The notes under the pieces: model-generated
The model's input: only the letters and a program-made list of their open reading frames with translations
Database searches by the model: none
Told to the model about the DNA's origin: nothing
Made by a program: the position numbers and the translations under genes
Assembly (NCBI RefSeq): GCF_026586675.1
Contig: NZ_JAODIX010000019.1
Span: 131,603 to 195,602 of the forward strand
Source: Halorubrum yunnanense
GTDB lineage: Archaea; Halobacteriota; Halobacteria; Halobacteriales; Haloferacaceae
Length of the DNA: 64,000 nucleotides
Direction: 5' to 3'
In this document: piece after piece, positions 1-6,948 of the stretch
How the letters are laid out: the number at the start of each line of letters is the position of its first letter
How positions within the stretch are numbered: the stretch's first letter is position 1

Positions 1-380
1 GGAGGTGAGAGGTGCGGTCGCTGTGGGGGTGGGACTCAAACGGGCAGTCGCGAGGACGGCGGAGGCGACGCAAGCACTGGAAGGAGCGAACGCAGTGAGC
101 GACTGAAGCGCGCAGCGAGCGTGCGCCGTCCTCGCGGCTGGGGGTTTGGAGGTGTTTGCCGCTGAGTTCACGTGTCGCCGAGCAGCTGGGGGTTTGGAGG
201 TGTTTGCCGCTGAGTTCACGTGTCGCCGAGCAGCTGGGGGTTTGGAGGTGTTTGCCGCTGAGTTCACGTGTCGCCGAGCGGCTGGGGGTTTGGAGGTGTT
301 TGCCGCTGAGTTCACGTGTCGCCGAGCGGCTGGGGGTTTGGAGGTGTTTGCCGGCACGACTACGGATTCTGTTTATAAAT
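1..380 (-). repeat. Structured intergenic element, copy 1 (truncated by window start)
   Basis: This is the first of five related intergenic elements. It lies in reverse orientation, taking forward as the direction from the CAAAGCCCCAGCC-type box to the CTTTGAG-type box. Visible parts, from high to low coordinate, are TTTATAAAT at 372-380, a tandemly repeated box (137-353), stem I and the reverse complement of GTTTGAGTCCCACC near 30-43. Stem I pairs 49-61 with 124-136 over 13 perfect base pairs, and 45-48 with 137-140 extends it with one T-G pair. The rest of the element lies before position 1. No plausible protein is encoded; the frame open at 146-382 is only the translated repeat. Confidence 0.8.
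137..353. repeat. 48-bp tandem repeat, four units plus a partial fifth
   Basis: The core GCTGGGGGTTTGGAGG begins at 137, 185, 233, 281 and 329, an exact 48-bp period. The unit also contains GAGTTCACGTGTCGCC. The base before the core is A at the second and third units and G at the fourth and fifth, which suggests stepwise duplication. The array is the expanded outer module of element copy 1. The repeats are contiguous with no unique spacers, so it is not a CRISPR. Confidence 0.95.
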
Positions 381-462
381 AGTCGCCTCACTCACCAACC
401 GCCTCTCCGCACGCCACGTACAGAGCCAAACCGCTTTACGACCGCCCCTGTAAGTGACGGCA

Positions 463-1431
463 ATGGCGACGTGCGACGTGTGCGGGGAGTACGAGAACCT
501 CCCGTATCAGTGTAAGCGGTGCGGCCAGACCTTCTGCGCCGAGCACCGCCTGCCGGAGAACCACGACTGCCCGGGGCTCTCGCAGTGGAACGACCCGGGG
601 GGCGTCTTCGACAGCGGCTTCGACGAGAGCGTCGAGGCCGGCTCCGGGGGATCGGCCGACGCGTCCGCGGGCGTCGCGGACCGCGTCAAGCAGCGGATCG
701 ACCGCGAGACCGGCACCGGCGGGTTCGTGAGCTTCTTCCGCGGGAACGCGACGTACGCCCTGCTGTTGGCGATGTGGGCCACGTTCGTCGCGCAGTGGGT
801 CGCGCTGTTCGTCGGCGGCCAGCCCCTGCACAACACCCTGTTCGTGCTCCAGTCGGACGCGATCGGTAACGTCTGGACGTGGGTGACCTCGGTGTTCTCG
901 CACGCCCCCGGGCAGCTGTTCCACATCATCGGCAACAGCATCGTGATCCTGTTCTTCGGCCCGCTCGTCGAGCGCGCGGTCGGATCCAAGCGCTTCGTCG
1001 GGTTCTTCCTCGGCGCCGGGATCCTCGCCGGTCTGGGCCACGTCCTCTTCGCGATCGCGACGAACGCGCCGACGACGGGCGTGCTCGGGGCCAGCGGCGC
1101 CGGCTTCGCGATCCTCGGCGTGCTCACCGTGTGGCGCCCGAATATGCAGGTCCTGCTCTTCTTCGTCATCCCGATGAAGATCAAGTACCTGACCTGGGGA
1201 ATCGCGCTCGTCTCGGCGGTGCTCGTGGTCCAGAGCGGTACGGGCGGGGTCGGCGGCATCGCCCACCTCGCGCACCTGATCGGGTTCGCCATCGGGCTCG
1301 CGTTCGGAAAGCGCAACGAGGGCCTCGCGCGCTCCGCCGGCGGCGCCGGCGGGATGAACGTGGGCGGCGTGCGCGGGCCGGGCGGCCCGGGCGGTCCGGG
1401 CGGTCCGGGCGGTCCCGGCGGACGCATTTAA
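463..1431 (+). CDS. Rhomboid-family intramembrane serine protease with N-terminal AN1-type zinc finger
   Basis: A membrane protease of 322 residues. Residues 4-36 form an AN1-like zinc finger (Cys4, Cys7, Cys17, Cys20, Cys25, His28, His34, Cys36). A low-complexity acidic stretch and about six membrane helices follow. The rhomboid catalytic serine is in GASGAGF (Ser211), and the partner histidine is in the AHLAH segment of the last helix (His268 or His271). The C-terminus is a Gly-Pro run encoded by a 9-bp repeat. I chose ATG 463 over GTG 454 because TTTA at 435-438 lies about 26 nt upstream, the spacing of a leaderless transcript. Fusion of the zinc finger to rhomboid is seen in other haloarchaea; the substrate is unknown. 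The next gene starts on the base after the stop codon. Confidence 0.9.
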   Translation: MATCDVCGEYENLPYQCKRCGQTFCAEHRLPENHDCPGLSQWNDPGGVFDSGFDESVEAGSGGSADASAGVADRVKQRIDRETGTGGFVSFFRGNATYALLLAMWATFVAQWVALFVGGQPLHNTLFVLQSDAIGNVWTWVTSVFSHAPGQLFHIIGNSIVILFFGPLVERAVGSKRFVGFFLGAGILAGLGHVLFAIATNAPTTGVLGASGAGFAILGVLTVWRPNMQVLLFFVIPMKIKYLTWGIALVSAVLVVQSGTGGVGGIAHLAHLIGFAIGLAFGKRNEGLARSAGGAGGMNVGGVRGPGGPGGPGGPGGPGGRI

Positions 1432-2364
1432 ATGTCGCCGACGGACGGATCGCCGACGCGCTCGCCTCCGGTCGACCCGGATACCGTCGCCGCTCCGGAG
1501 TTCCTCCCCGACCCCACGCTCTCCCGGGCCGAGATGGAGTCGCTCCAGCGCGAGCTGGCCGCGACGGCGACGTTCGCGGACGACCACGCTATCGAGCCGG
1601 CCGCGGTCGCGATCGACGAGCCGGCCGACCTCACAGACGGACTCCCGCCCGCTCGGGCGAACGCGAGCGACGCCGACTCACGGATCGACCCGGACCGCCC
1701 GGCCGGTCCCGACCCGAACGCGCCCGTCGTCGTCGGCGTCGATCAGGCGTTTCTGACGCCCGAGGACGGGGCCGACAGAGCGGTCTCCGCCGCGGTCGCG
1801 GTCCGCGACGGCGTCGTGACGGAGTACGCGAGCGCGACCACGCCGCTCTCGATCCCCTATATCCCCGGCCTCCTCGCGTTCCGCGAGGGGGAGCCGGTGC
1901 TGGCCGCGCTCGACGCGCTCGACGCCGAGCCGGACCTGCTGGTCTGTGACGGCTCCGGCCGGATCCACTTCCGCGAGGCCGGCATCGCGACGCACGTCGG
2001 CGTCCTGCTCGACGTCCCGAGCGTCGGCGTCGCCAAGAGCCTGCTGTGCGGCGACCCCGACGAGTCGACCGAGGAGCGACCCGAGGGGTGGCGGACGCCG
2101 GTCCGCGCCGACGACTCGGTGGAGACGGCGGCGGCGCGGTCGGCGGCCGACTCCGACGACGCCCCCGTCATCGGCCACGCCTTCCAGTCGCGGCAGTACC
2201 CGAACAGCCGGCGGGTGAACCCCCTGTACGTGAGTCCCGGCCACCGAGTCTCGGCCGAGACGACCGTCGGGCTTACCGACGCGCTGTGCGCGGGGTACAA
2301 GCTCCCGGAACCCACTCGGCTGGCGGACGCGTCCGCCGACGCCGCGAAGCGCGAGCGCGACTGA
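1432..2364 (+). CDS. nfi: Endonuclease V
   Basis: A DNA repair nuclease that cleaves near deaminated purines, chiefly hypoxanthine. The family motifs are present: GVDQAF (Asp104), YIPGLLAFREGE (Glu152), CDGSGRIH (Asp173) and VGVAKS (Lys202). At 310 residues it is longer than the bacterial enzyme because of an N-terminal extension of about 90 residues and a C-terminal acidic insert, as is common in halophiles. The start codon follows the rhomboid stop directly, so the two genes are probably cotranscribed. No functional link between them is known to me. Confidence 0.93.
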   Translation: MSPTDGSPTRSPPVDPDTVAAPEFLPDPTLSRAEMESLQRELAATATFADDHAIEPAAVAIDEPADLTDGLPPARANASDADSRIDPDRPAGPDPNAPVVVGVDQAFLTPEDGADRAVSAAVAVRDGVVTEYASATTPLSIPYIPGLLAFREGEPVLAALDALDAEPDLLVCDGSGRIHFREAGIATHVGVLLDVPSVGVAKSLLCGDPDESTEERPEGWRTPVRADDSVETAAARSAADSDDAPVIGHAFQSRQYPNSRRVNPLYVSPGHRVSAETTVGLTDALCAGYKLPEPTRLADASADAAKRERD

Positions 2365-2441
2365 CCGGGGTGCGACCCCGCCCGACGCCCGAGTCGACCA
2401 CCGGTTCGGATAACCCTGACAGCGACTGTCGCGGCCCCTCG

Positions 2442-2449
2442 GTTTATAT
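2442..2449 (+). promoter_or_regulatory. TATA box for the 90-residue protein
   Basis: TTTATATA lies 25-32 nt before ATG 2474. This fits a leaderless haloarchaeal transcript and selects 2474 over the out-of-frame ATG at 2470. Confidence 0.65.
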
Positions 2450-2473
2450 ATCCTGGCCCGCGAACGCGAATGT

Positions 2474-2746
2474 ATGGGAGACGAGGACACGGACGGACCG
2501 ATGTCTGCAGAGGAGTTTCGCTCGCTGCGCGACGGCCTAGTGCGTCAGAGCTCCGGCGGTGGGACGACCGTTTACAAGAACGCCGCCGGCGTCGGCTGCC
2601 CGAACCCCGACTGCGACCGCGGCGTGTTCCAGACGCTGTTCGTCAGCGACCACGGCTGGCAGCAGATCGGCGCCACCCGCGACGGGATCGACCTGTGCCT
2701 GTGTAACACCGAGACGAAGCGGCTCGTCTTCATCCACGACGAGTAG
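2474..2746 (+). CDS. Small haloarchaeal protein with a putative zinc site
   Basis: A 90-residue acidic protein that I recognise only as a haloarchaeal conserved type. Its middle carries CPNPDC and its C-terminal part carries CLC, four cysteines able to bind one zinc ion in a ribbon-like fold. No membrane segment or signal peptide is visible. The gene has its own TATA box and ends about 70 nt before the convergent stop of the rhodanese gene. Function unknown. Confidence 0.75.
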   Translation: MGDEDTDGPMSAEEFRSLRDGLVRQSSGGGTTVYKNAAGVGCPNPDCDRGVFQTLFVSDHGWQQIGATRDGIDLCLCNTETKRLVFIHDE

Positions 2747-2814
2747 GGCGAACCCCGCCGGACGGCCTCGGCGCCCTCGACGGCCGGGGGCTCTGCCCTC
2801 GGCTCAGACCCGTC

Positions 2815-4101
2815 TCAGTCGTCGTCAGCCGCCGACTCCGCCCCGCTGTCGGCGGCGCAGCGGTTCGGCCCCAACTCCAGCTCAATCGCCGCGGTCTCGT
2901 CCTGGGGCTCCTCGACGCCGCGGTTCGCCGCGATGACGGCCTCGTAGTTCGGCGGCTTCTCCGGCAGCGTCGCTGTGATCCGCTCCACGAACGCCTCGCG
3001 GTCGAGCCCGAGCACGTCGAGCCTCCGGCGCACCGAGCCGACCGTCGCCGCCACCGGCTCGCCCGGCACGACGTCGCCGGTCGTCCCGTCGTTCGCGACC
3101 GCGAAGTGGCCGGGGCAGACGACGACCCCGTCGGGCTCGGCGAGCAGCGTCCCGTGGAGCGAGTCGTAGAGGCGCTCGGCGCCGGTCGCCGCGCCGGCGG
3201 TCTCGTCCCCCTCTTTATCAGGCGCGCCGTCGTCCGCCTCGTCCTCGCCCGCCGCGAACTGCAGCTCCGTCCGGCCGACGCTGTCGGTGAAGAGCGTGTC
3301 GCCGGTGAGCAGCGCCGACCGCCCGACGAGGTAGCTCGCGCCGTCGCCGGTGTGACCGGGGGTCGCGAGCGCCTTCACCTCGACGCCGCCGACGTCGAGC
3401 GTCTCGTTGCGCGCGAGCGGCTCGAAGTCGTACGCCACGTCGCGCTCGGTGGCCGCCGCCGGGAGGTAGTAGGGCACGCTGAGCTCGTCGGCGAGGTCCC
3501 GCCCGCCGGAGAGGTGGTCGGCGTGGACGTGCGTGTCGAGGACCGCCGCGATCGACGCGTCGCGCTCGGCGGCCGCCGCCCGCCACTCGTCGCCGTGCCG
3601 GGAGACGTCGACGGCGATGGCGACGCGGTCGGAGCCGTCGGAATCGGCTTTTTCCTCGGAGTTCTGGCCCCCTACCACGAGATACCCGAGACACCCCTTC
3701 GCGCGCCGCTGGATCTGGACGACGTCGAGCGGCTCGTCGCCCGCGTTGGGGAGCGGGGCCGCGGTCCGGTCGTAGACGCCCGACCAGCCGCGCATTCCGT
3801 CCGCGAGGACGGTGACGTCGTCGTAGCCCGCCGCCTCGAGCCCCTCGGCGAAGTCGAGCGAGGCCTTCCCTTTCGCGCAGGCCGTGACGATCGCGTCGTC
3901 GGGACCGAGCCCGGTCTCGGCCTCGAAGTCGGCGACGTCGAACTCGTGGAACGGCTTGTAGAAGTAGTGGACCGAGTCGGCGATCCGCCAGCTCTCGTAG
4001 CTCTCGCGGGGTCGCGTGTCGACGAGCGCGAACGACTGCTCGCCGCGTCGGCGCTCGTCTATCCTGTCGCGGAACGCGTCCGCGTCGATGACAGTCGGCA
4101 T
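2815..4101 (-). CDS. Rhodanese-metallo-beta-lactamase fusion (sulfur transfer or persulfide-type hydrolase)
   Basis: A 428-residue two-domain protein. Residues 1-115 form a rhodanese domain whose active-site loop carries TACAKGKAS (Cys75). From about residue 125 a metallo-beta-lactamase domain follows, with HVHADH at 191-196, then ATPGHTGD, TGDTLF and CPGHF as further metal-ligand motifs. An acidic insert near residues 310-330 looks like a halophile loop. ATG 4101 is chosen because the rhodanese fold begins there; the upstream extension is arginine-rich and unlike the rest. Related proteins act as persulfide dioxygenases or glyoxalase-II-like hydrolases, and the exact substrate cannot be read from sequence. 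Having the rhodanese domain N-terminal is the reverse of many bacterial fusions. Confidence 0.85.
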   Translation of the reverse strand: MPTVIDADAFRDRIDERRRGEQSFALVDTRPRESYESWRIADSVHYFYKPFHEFDVADFEAETGLGPDDAIVTACAKGKASLDFAEGLEAAGYDDVTVLADGMRGWSGVYDRTAAPLPNAGDEPLDVVQIQRRAKGCLGYLVVGGQNSEEKADSDGSDRVAIAVDVSRHGDEWRAAAAERDASIAAVLDTHVHADHLSGGRDLADELSVPYYLPAAATERDVAYDFEPLARNETLDVGGVEVKALATPGHTGDGASYLVGRSALLTGDTLFTDSVGRTELQFAAGEDEADDGAPDKEGDETAGAATGAERLYDSLHGTLLAEPDGVVVCPGHFAVANDGTTGDVVPGEPVAATVGSVRRRLDVLGLDREAFVERITATLPEKPPNYEAVIAANRGVEEPQDETAAIELELGPNRCAADSGAESAADDD

Positions 4102-4292
4102 GCCCCACGGTTGGGGCCGGAGGGCAAAACGCTGTGTGGTGAGGTCCGGGCCGCGACGAGCGCCTCCCGGCGTGTCCACGGTACCCCCTCTCGGCGCGTC
4201 CGAGACGGGCGTTCTCGACGGGTCCTCAAGGGGGCGCCCTCGACGCGCCGGCGATGGACAGGCTTTAGCCGAGCGACCGGACAGATGGCCGC

Positions 4293-5060
4293 ATGGTCGA
4301 GGCGTTCGCGGTCGCCAGCGGGAAAGGCGGCACGGGCAAGACGACGAGCACGCTCGCGCTCGGCATGGCGCTGGCGGACGAGTACGACGTCACCGTCGTC
4401 GACGCCGACACGGGGATGGCGAACCTCCTCTTTCACGCCGGCCTCGACGACGCGACGGTCACCCTCCACGACCTGCTCGTCGAGGGGACCGCGACCGACG
4501 TCGCGGAGGCGACGTACGACCGCTTCGGGCTCTCGGTCGTCCCCTGCGGCACGTCGCTCGCCGGGTTCGAGGCCGCCGAGCCGAGCCGGCTCCGAGACGT
4601 CGTCGCCGAGCTCGCGAGCGACACCGACGTCCTCCTGCTCGACTCGCCGGCCGCGCTCGGCTCGAAGTCGGCGGTACTCCCGGTCGTCCTCGCGGACCGC
4701 GTCGTCGTCGTCGTGGAGCCGACGATCCCCGCGCTCTCGGACGGGCTGAAGGTCCAGGAGTACGCCCGGTCGTACGGCACGGAGACCGCGGGCGTCCTGT
4801 TCAACAAGGTCCGGGACGAGGCCGCCGACGTCGCCGAACAGGCCGAGCGCCACTTCGGCGGGCCGGTGCTCGCGCGCGTCCCCGACAGCGACGTGGTCCG
4901 GGACGCCCGTCGCGCGGGCGAACCCCTCCTGGCGCACGCGCCGGAGAGCGACGCGGCGGCCCGGTACCGACGGGCGGCGAGCCGGCTCGACGTGCGCGAC
5001 GGCGACGGCGACGCGGTCGCGGACCGCTTCCGCAGCGCGGTCGTCCCCGACACGCCATGA
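4293..5060 (+). CDS. ParA/MinD-family ATPase
   Basis: A deviant-Walker ATPase of 255 residues. KGGTGKTT (residues 11-18) is the deviant Walker A motif, DADTGMANL the second nucleotide-binding motif, and LLLDSPAALG the Walker B region. Proteins of this class form ATP-dependent dimers that position cell structures. MinD2 and MinD4 of Haloferax affect motility structures and cell shape rather than FtsZ placement. No clear C-terminal amphipathic membrane-targeting helix is seen. The stop overlaps the start of the next gene by 4 nt, so the two are translationally coupled. I would guess the MinD2 group but cannot prove it. Confidence 0.85.
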   Translation: MVEAFAVASGKGGTGKTTSTLALGMALADEYDVTVVDADTGMANLLFHAGLDDATVTLHDLLVEGTATDVAEATYDRFGLSVVPCGTSLAGFEAAEPSRLRDVVAELASDTDVLLLDSPAALGSKSAVLPVVLADRVVVVVEPTIPALSDGLKVQEYARSYGTETAGVLFNKVRDEAADVAEQAERHFGGPVLARVPDSDVVRDARRAGEPLLAHAPESDAAARYRRAASRLDVRDGDGDAVADRFRSAVVPDTP

Positions 5061-5758
5061 CGGGTCGCTCCGGCGGGGCGGAGCGGTCCGGGGGCGACGG
5101 GTCGGGGGAGGCGAGCGACGCGCCGGAGCTCCGGATCCCCCGCGGCACCCTCCTCCGGTCGCGGGTCGTCTCCGACGTTGCCACGACGCTCTCTCGGGCC
5201 CTCGAGAGGGGACTGACCGGCTATGCGACGCTCGTTCCGCAGGAGACGCTCTTACTGGAGGGGGAGGCGCGCGGCGTGCTCACCTTCGCGGACGGGGTCC
5301 CCGTGCTCGCGTATAACACGGTGAGCGACAGCGGCGGGTCCGACGCGCTCGCGGAACTCGCGGTCCCCGGGCCCTATCGGGTCGAACTGTACGCGGTCGA
5401 CGATGACGGGCTCGCGACGGCCCACGGGGAAGAGGCGCTCCGCGTCGCGCCGGGCGCGACGGCGACAGAGCTCGCGGACGACCCGTCGCTCGCCGACCGC
5501 ACCCGCGAGGCGGCGCCGGACGAGCGGCTGGCGGACCCGGACGCGGAGGACGCCGACGCCGTCGCCGCCTTCCTCGAGGACGACGACCGCATCGAGGCGA
5601 TCCGTGAGCAGGCCCGCGAAGAGGCCGCCGAGCGCGCCGACGAGTGGGGGCTCGACGGGGCGCTCGGCGACGAGACCGGCGGCCCCGAGGATGAGGGGGT
5701 CGGTACCGGAGTCGGCGGAAACGACCCGGTCGAGAACGACTCCCAGTCGAACCGCTGA
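5057..5758 (+). CDS. Conserved haloarchaeal protein cotranscribed with the MinD-like ATPase
   Basis: A 233-residue acidic soluble protein starting at the ATGA overlap with the ATPase gene. Residues 30-140 look like a compact folded domain; the rest is Asp/Glu/Ala-rich and probably largely helical or disordered. There is no signal peptide or membrane segment. Its tight coupling to a MinD-type ATPase suggests a partner or regulator. From memory, haloarchaeal minD2 is followed by such a gene (HVO_0596 in Haloferax). No enzyme motif is recognised. Confidence 0.75.
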   Translation: MTGRSGGAERSGGDGSGEASDAPELRIPRGTLLRSRVVSDVATTLSRALERGLTGYATLVPQETLLLEGEARGVLTFADGVPVLAYNTVSDSGGSDALAELAVPGPYRVELYAVDDDGLATAHGEEALRVAPGATATELADDPSLADRTREAAPDERLADPDAEDADAVAAFLEDDDRIEAIREQAREEAAERADEWGLDGALGDETGGPEDEGVGTGVGGNDPVENDSQSNR

Positions 5759-5795
5759 GCGGAGCGGTTTTGTCGCCCGCGGCCGTAAATCGGCC

Positions 5796-6521
5796 ATCAC
5801 GGTCCTCCGACTCCTCCGGCTGACGGCGCCCGCCGACTTCGCCGACTGGTACGCGGCGAGCCGGGCGTACACCCGGCACGTCGCCGACGGCATGGGACTC
5901 GACGACGCCGACGCGATCGACGGCGCGCGGGTCGTAGAGCGGCTCCGGGCCGACCACGCGAGGCTGTCGCCGGCGGAGGCGCGGTCGGTCGCGGCGACGC
6001 TCCTCGCCGACGGCGCCTTCTCCGAGCCGTACTGCGAGTGGCTGCCGACGTGGTACGAGCTCGCGCTGCTCGCGCCGGTGCGGTACGGCGACTGGCGCCT
6101 CCGGCGCGTGGCCGCGACGGTCGCCGGGGCCGCCGACGTGACGGTGACGGCCCCGCGGTTCTCTCGCCCCCACGACGTGACCATCGACGGGCGCTCGGCG
6201 CTCGCCCGCGTCTCGGGGTTCCGCGAGCGCTTCCTGCTGGCCGACGCGCTGTTGCACCTGGAGTGGTTCGTCCACGCCGCCGCGGCCGACGGGATCGAGG
6301 TCCCGCCCGCCCTCGTTGACCGGACGCGGCGGGAGTCGCTGTCGTACTACGGCGGCGACCGGGAGTCGCTGTCGCCGGAAGTGCGGCGGTTTCAGCGCCT
6401 CCTGTTCGCCGACGACGCGTGGGTAGCTCGAGTGAACGACCGATACGACCTGCGCAGTCCGCTGTTCGGCGTCTGGGAGCGGCTTCTCCGCGCGGAGCGC
6501 GACCGGCTCGCCGCCGAGTGA
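5796..6521 (+). CDS. Conserved haloarchaeal protein, start codon unclear
   Basis: An open frame encoding about 241 residues, rich in Leu, Arg and Trp, with no recognised motif. The protein-like part begins around ITVLRLLRLTAPADF at 5796. However, there is no in-frame ATG, GTG or TTG between ATG 5691, which lies deep inside the previous gene, and ATG 5892. Translation may start at a rare codon (ATC 5796), at 5892 with loss of about 32 residues, or at 5691. The C-terminal half has two YYGGDRESL-like stretches and ends in an Arg/Glu-rich helix. Its gene follows the MinD pair by 37 nt and may belong to that operon. Confidence 0.6.
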   Translation: MTVLRLLRLTAPADFADWYAASRAYTRHVADGMGLDDADAIDGARVVERLRADHARLSPAEARSVAATLLADGAFSEPYCEWLPTWYELALLAPVRYGDWRLRRVAATVAGAADVTVTAPRFSRPHDVTIDGRSALARVSGFRERFLLADALLHLEWFVHAAAADGIEVPPALVDRTRRESLSYYGGDRESLSPEVRRFQRLLFADDAWVARVNDRYDLRSPLFGVWERLLRAERDRLAAE

Positions 6522-6536
6522 CCGCCTCTCCCATTA

Positions 6537-6562
6537 GTGTTACAACACCTGTAACGTGTTAC
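6537..6562. promoter_or_regulatory. Possible operator: direct repeat GTGTTAC with interleaved GTAAC
   Basis: GTGTTAC occurs at 6537-6543 and 6556-6562, 19 bp apart. GTAAC at 6551-6555 forms inverted pairs with both copies. The site sits just after a stop codon at the beginning of a 427-nt gene-free stretch and is followed by AT-rich sequence. Two sites on one DNA face are typical of regulator binding, but no regulator is known. Confidence 0.35.
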
Positions 6563-6669
6563 GGGACCTAATTTAGTTGTTCGAGGGTAAGTATAGAACG
6601 AACAGGCGCATATCAGGAGTTACGAACCGACGATCGGTTCGTGGTTCCCGACTGCTTCGGCCCTCTCCG

Positions 6670-6772
6670 CGTTCGATCCTCTCGGCTCCCTCCCCACGTT
6701 CGATCCTCTCGGCTCTCTCCCCACGTTCGATCCTCTCGGCTCTCTCCCCACGTTCGATCCTCTCGGCACCTC
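6670..6772. repeat. 27-bp tandem repeat, about four units
   Basis: CGTTCGATCCTCTCGGC begins at 6670, 6697, 6724 and 6751, an exact 27-bp period. The linker is CTCTCTCCCCA or a one-base variant. It lies between the stop codon at 6521 and the PEP synthase start. It is unrelated to the GGCTGGGG-type element repeats elsewhere in the window. Confidence 0.95.
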
Positions 6773-6948
6773 TTTCACCTCGATCGTTTCGCTGCTCCCG
6801 CCGCGCTCGCCGGGCACGGGCGATCGACCCCATGGATTTCGGACGGTCCGATCGTCCGATCCGTAACTCGTGACTGAGTAATATTTTATTCACCGACGGA
6901 TCGGCCGGAAGCTTCATAGGTCGGCTCGCGGATCCTGCGAATACACGA

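Larger units (their letters stand above)
6522..6948. other. Gene-free region upstream of ppsA
   Basis: This 427-nt stretch holds, in order, the GTGTTAC/GTAAC cluster (6537-6562), a 27-bp tandem array (6670-6772) and an AT-rich tract TAATATTTTATT near 6879-6890 that may be a promoter for ppsA with a leader of roughly 35-45 nt. Small frames through the array are arginine- or serine-rich repeats and are not credible proteins. No tRNA or known structured RNA was recognised. Confidence 0.6.

Noticed and set aside
137-353. Possible CRISPR array
   Set aside because: Units are contiguous with no unique spacers and no cas genes are present.
146-382. Open frame of repeated 16-residue units (EVFAAEFTCRRAAGGL)
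   Set aside because: It is the translation of the 48-bp DNA repeat; all three frames stay open and there is no start signal or halophile acidity.
6573-6873. Open frames through the 27-bp repeat
   Set aside because: Translated tandem repeats with no independent coding signal.
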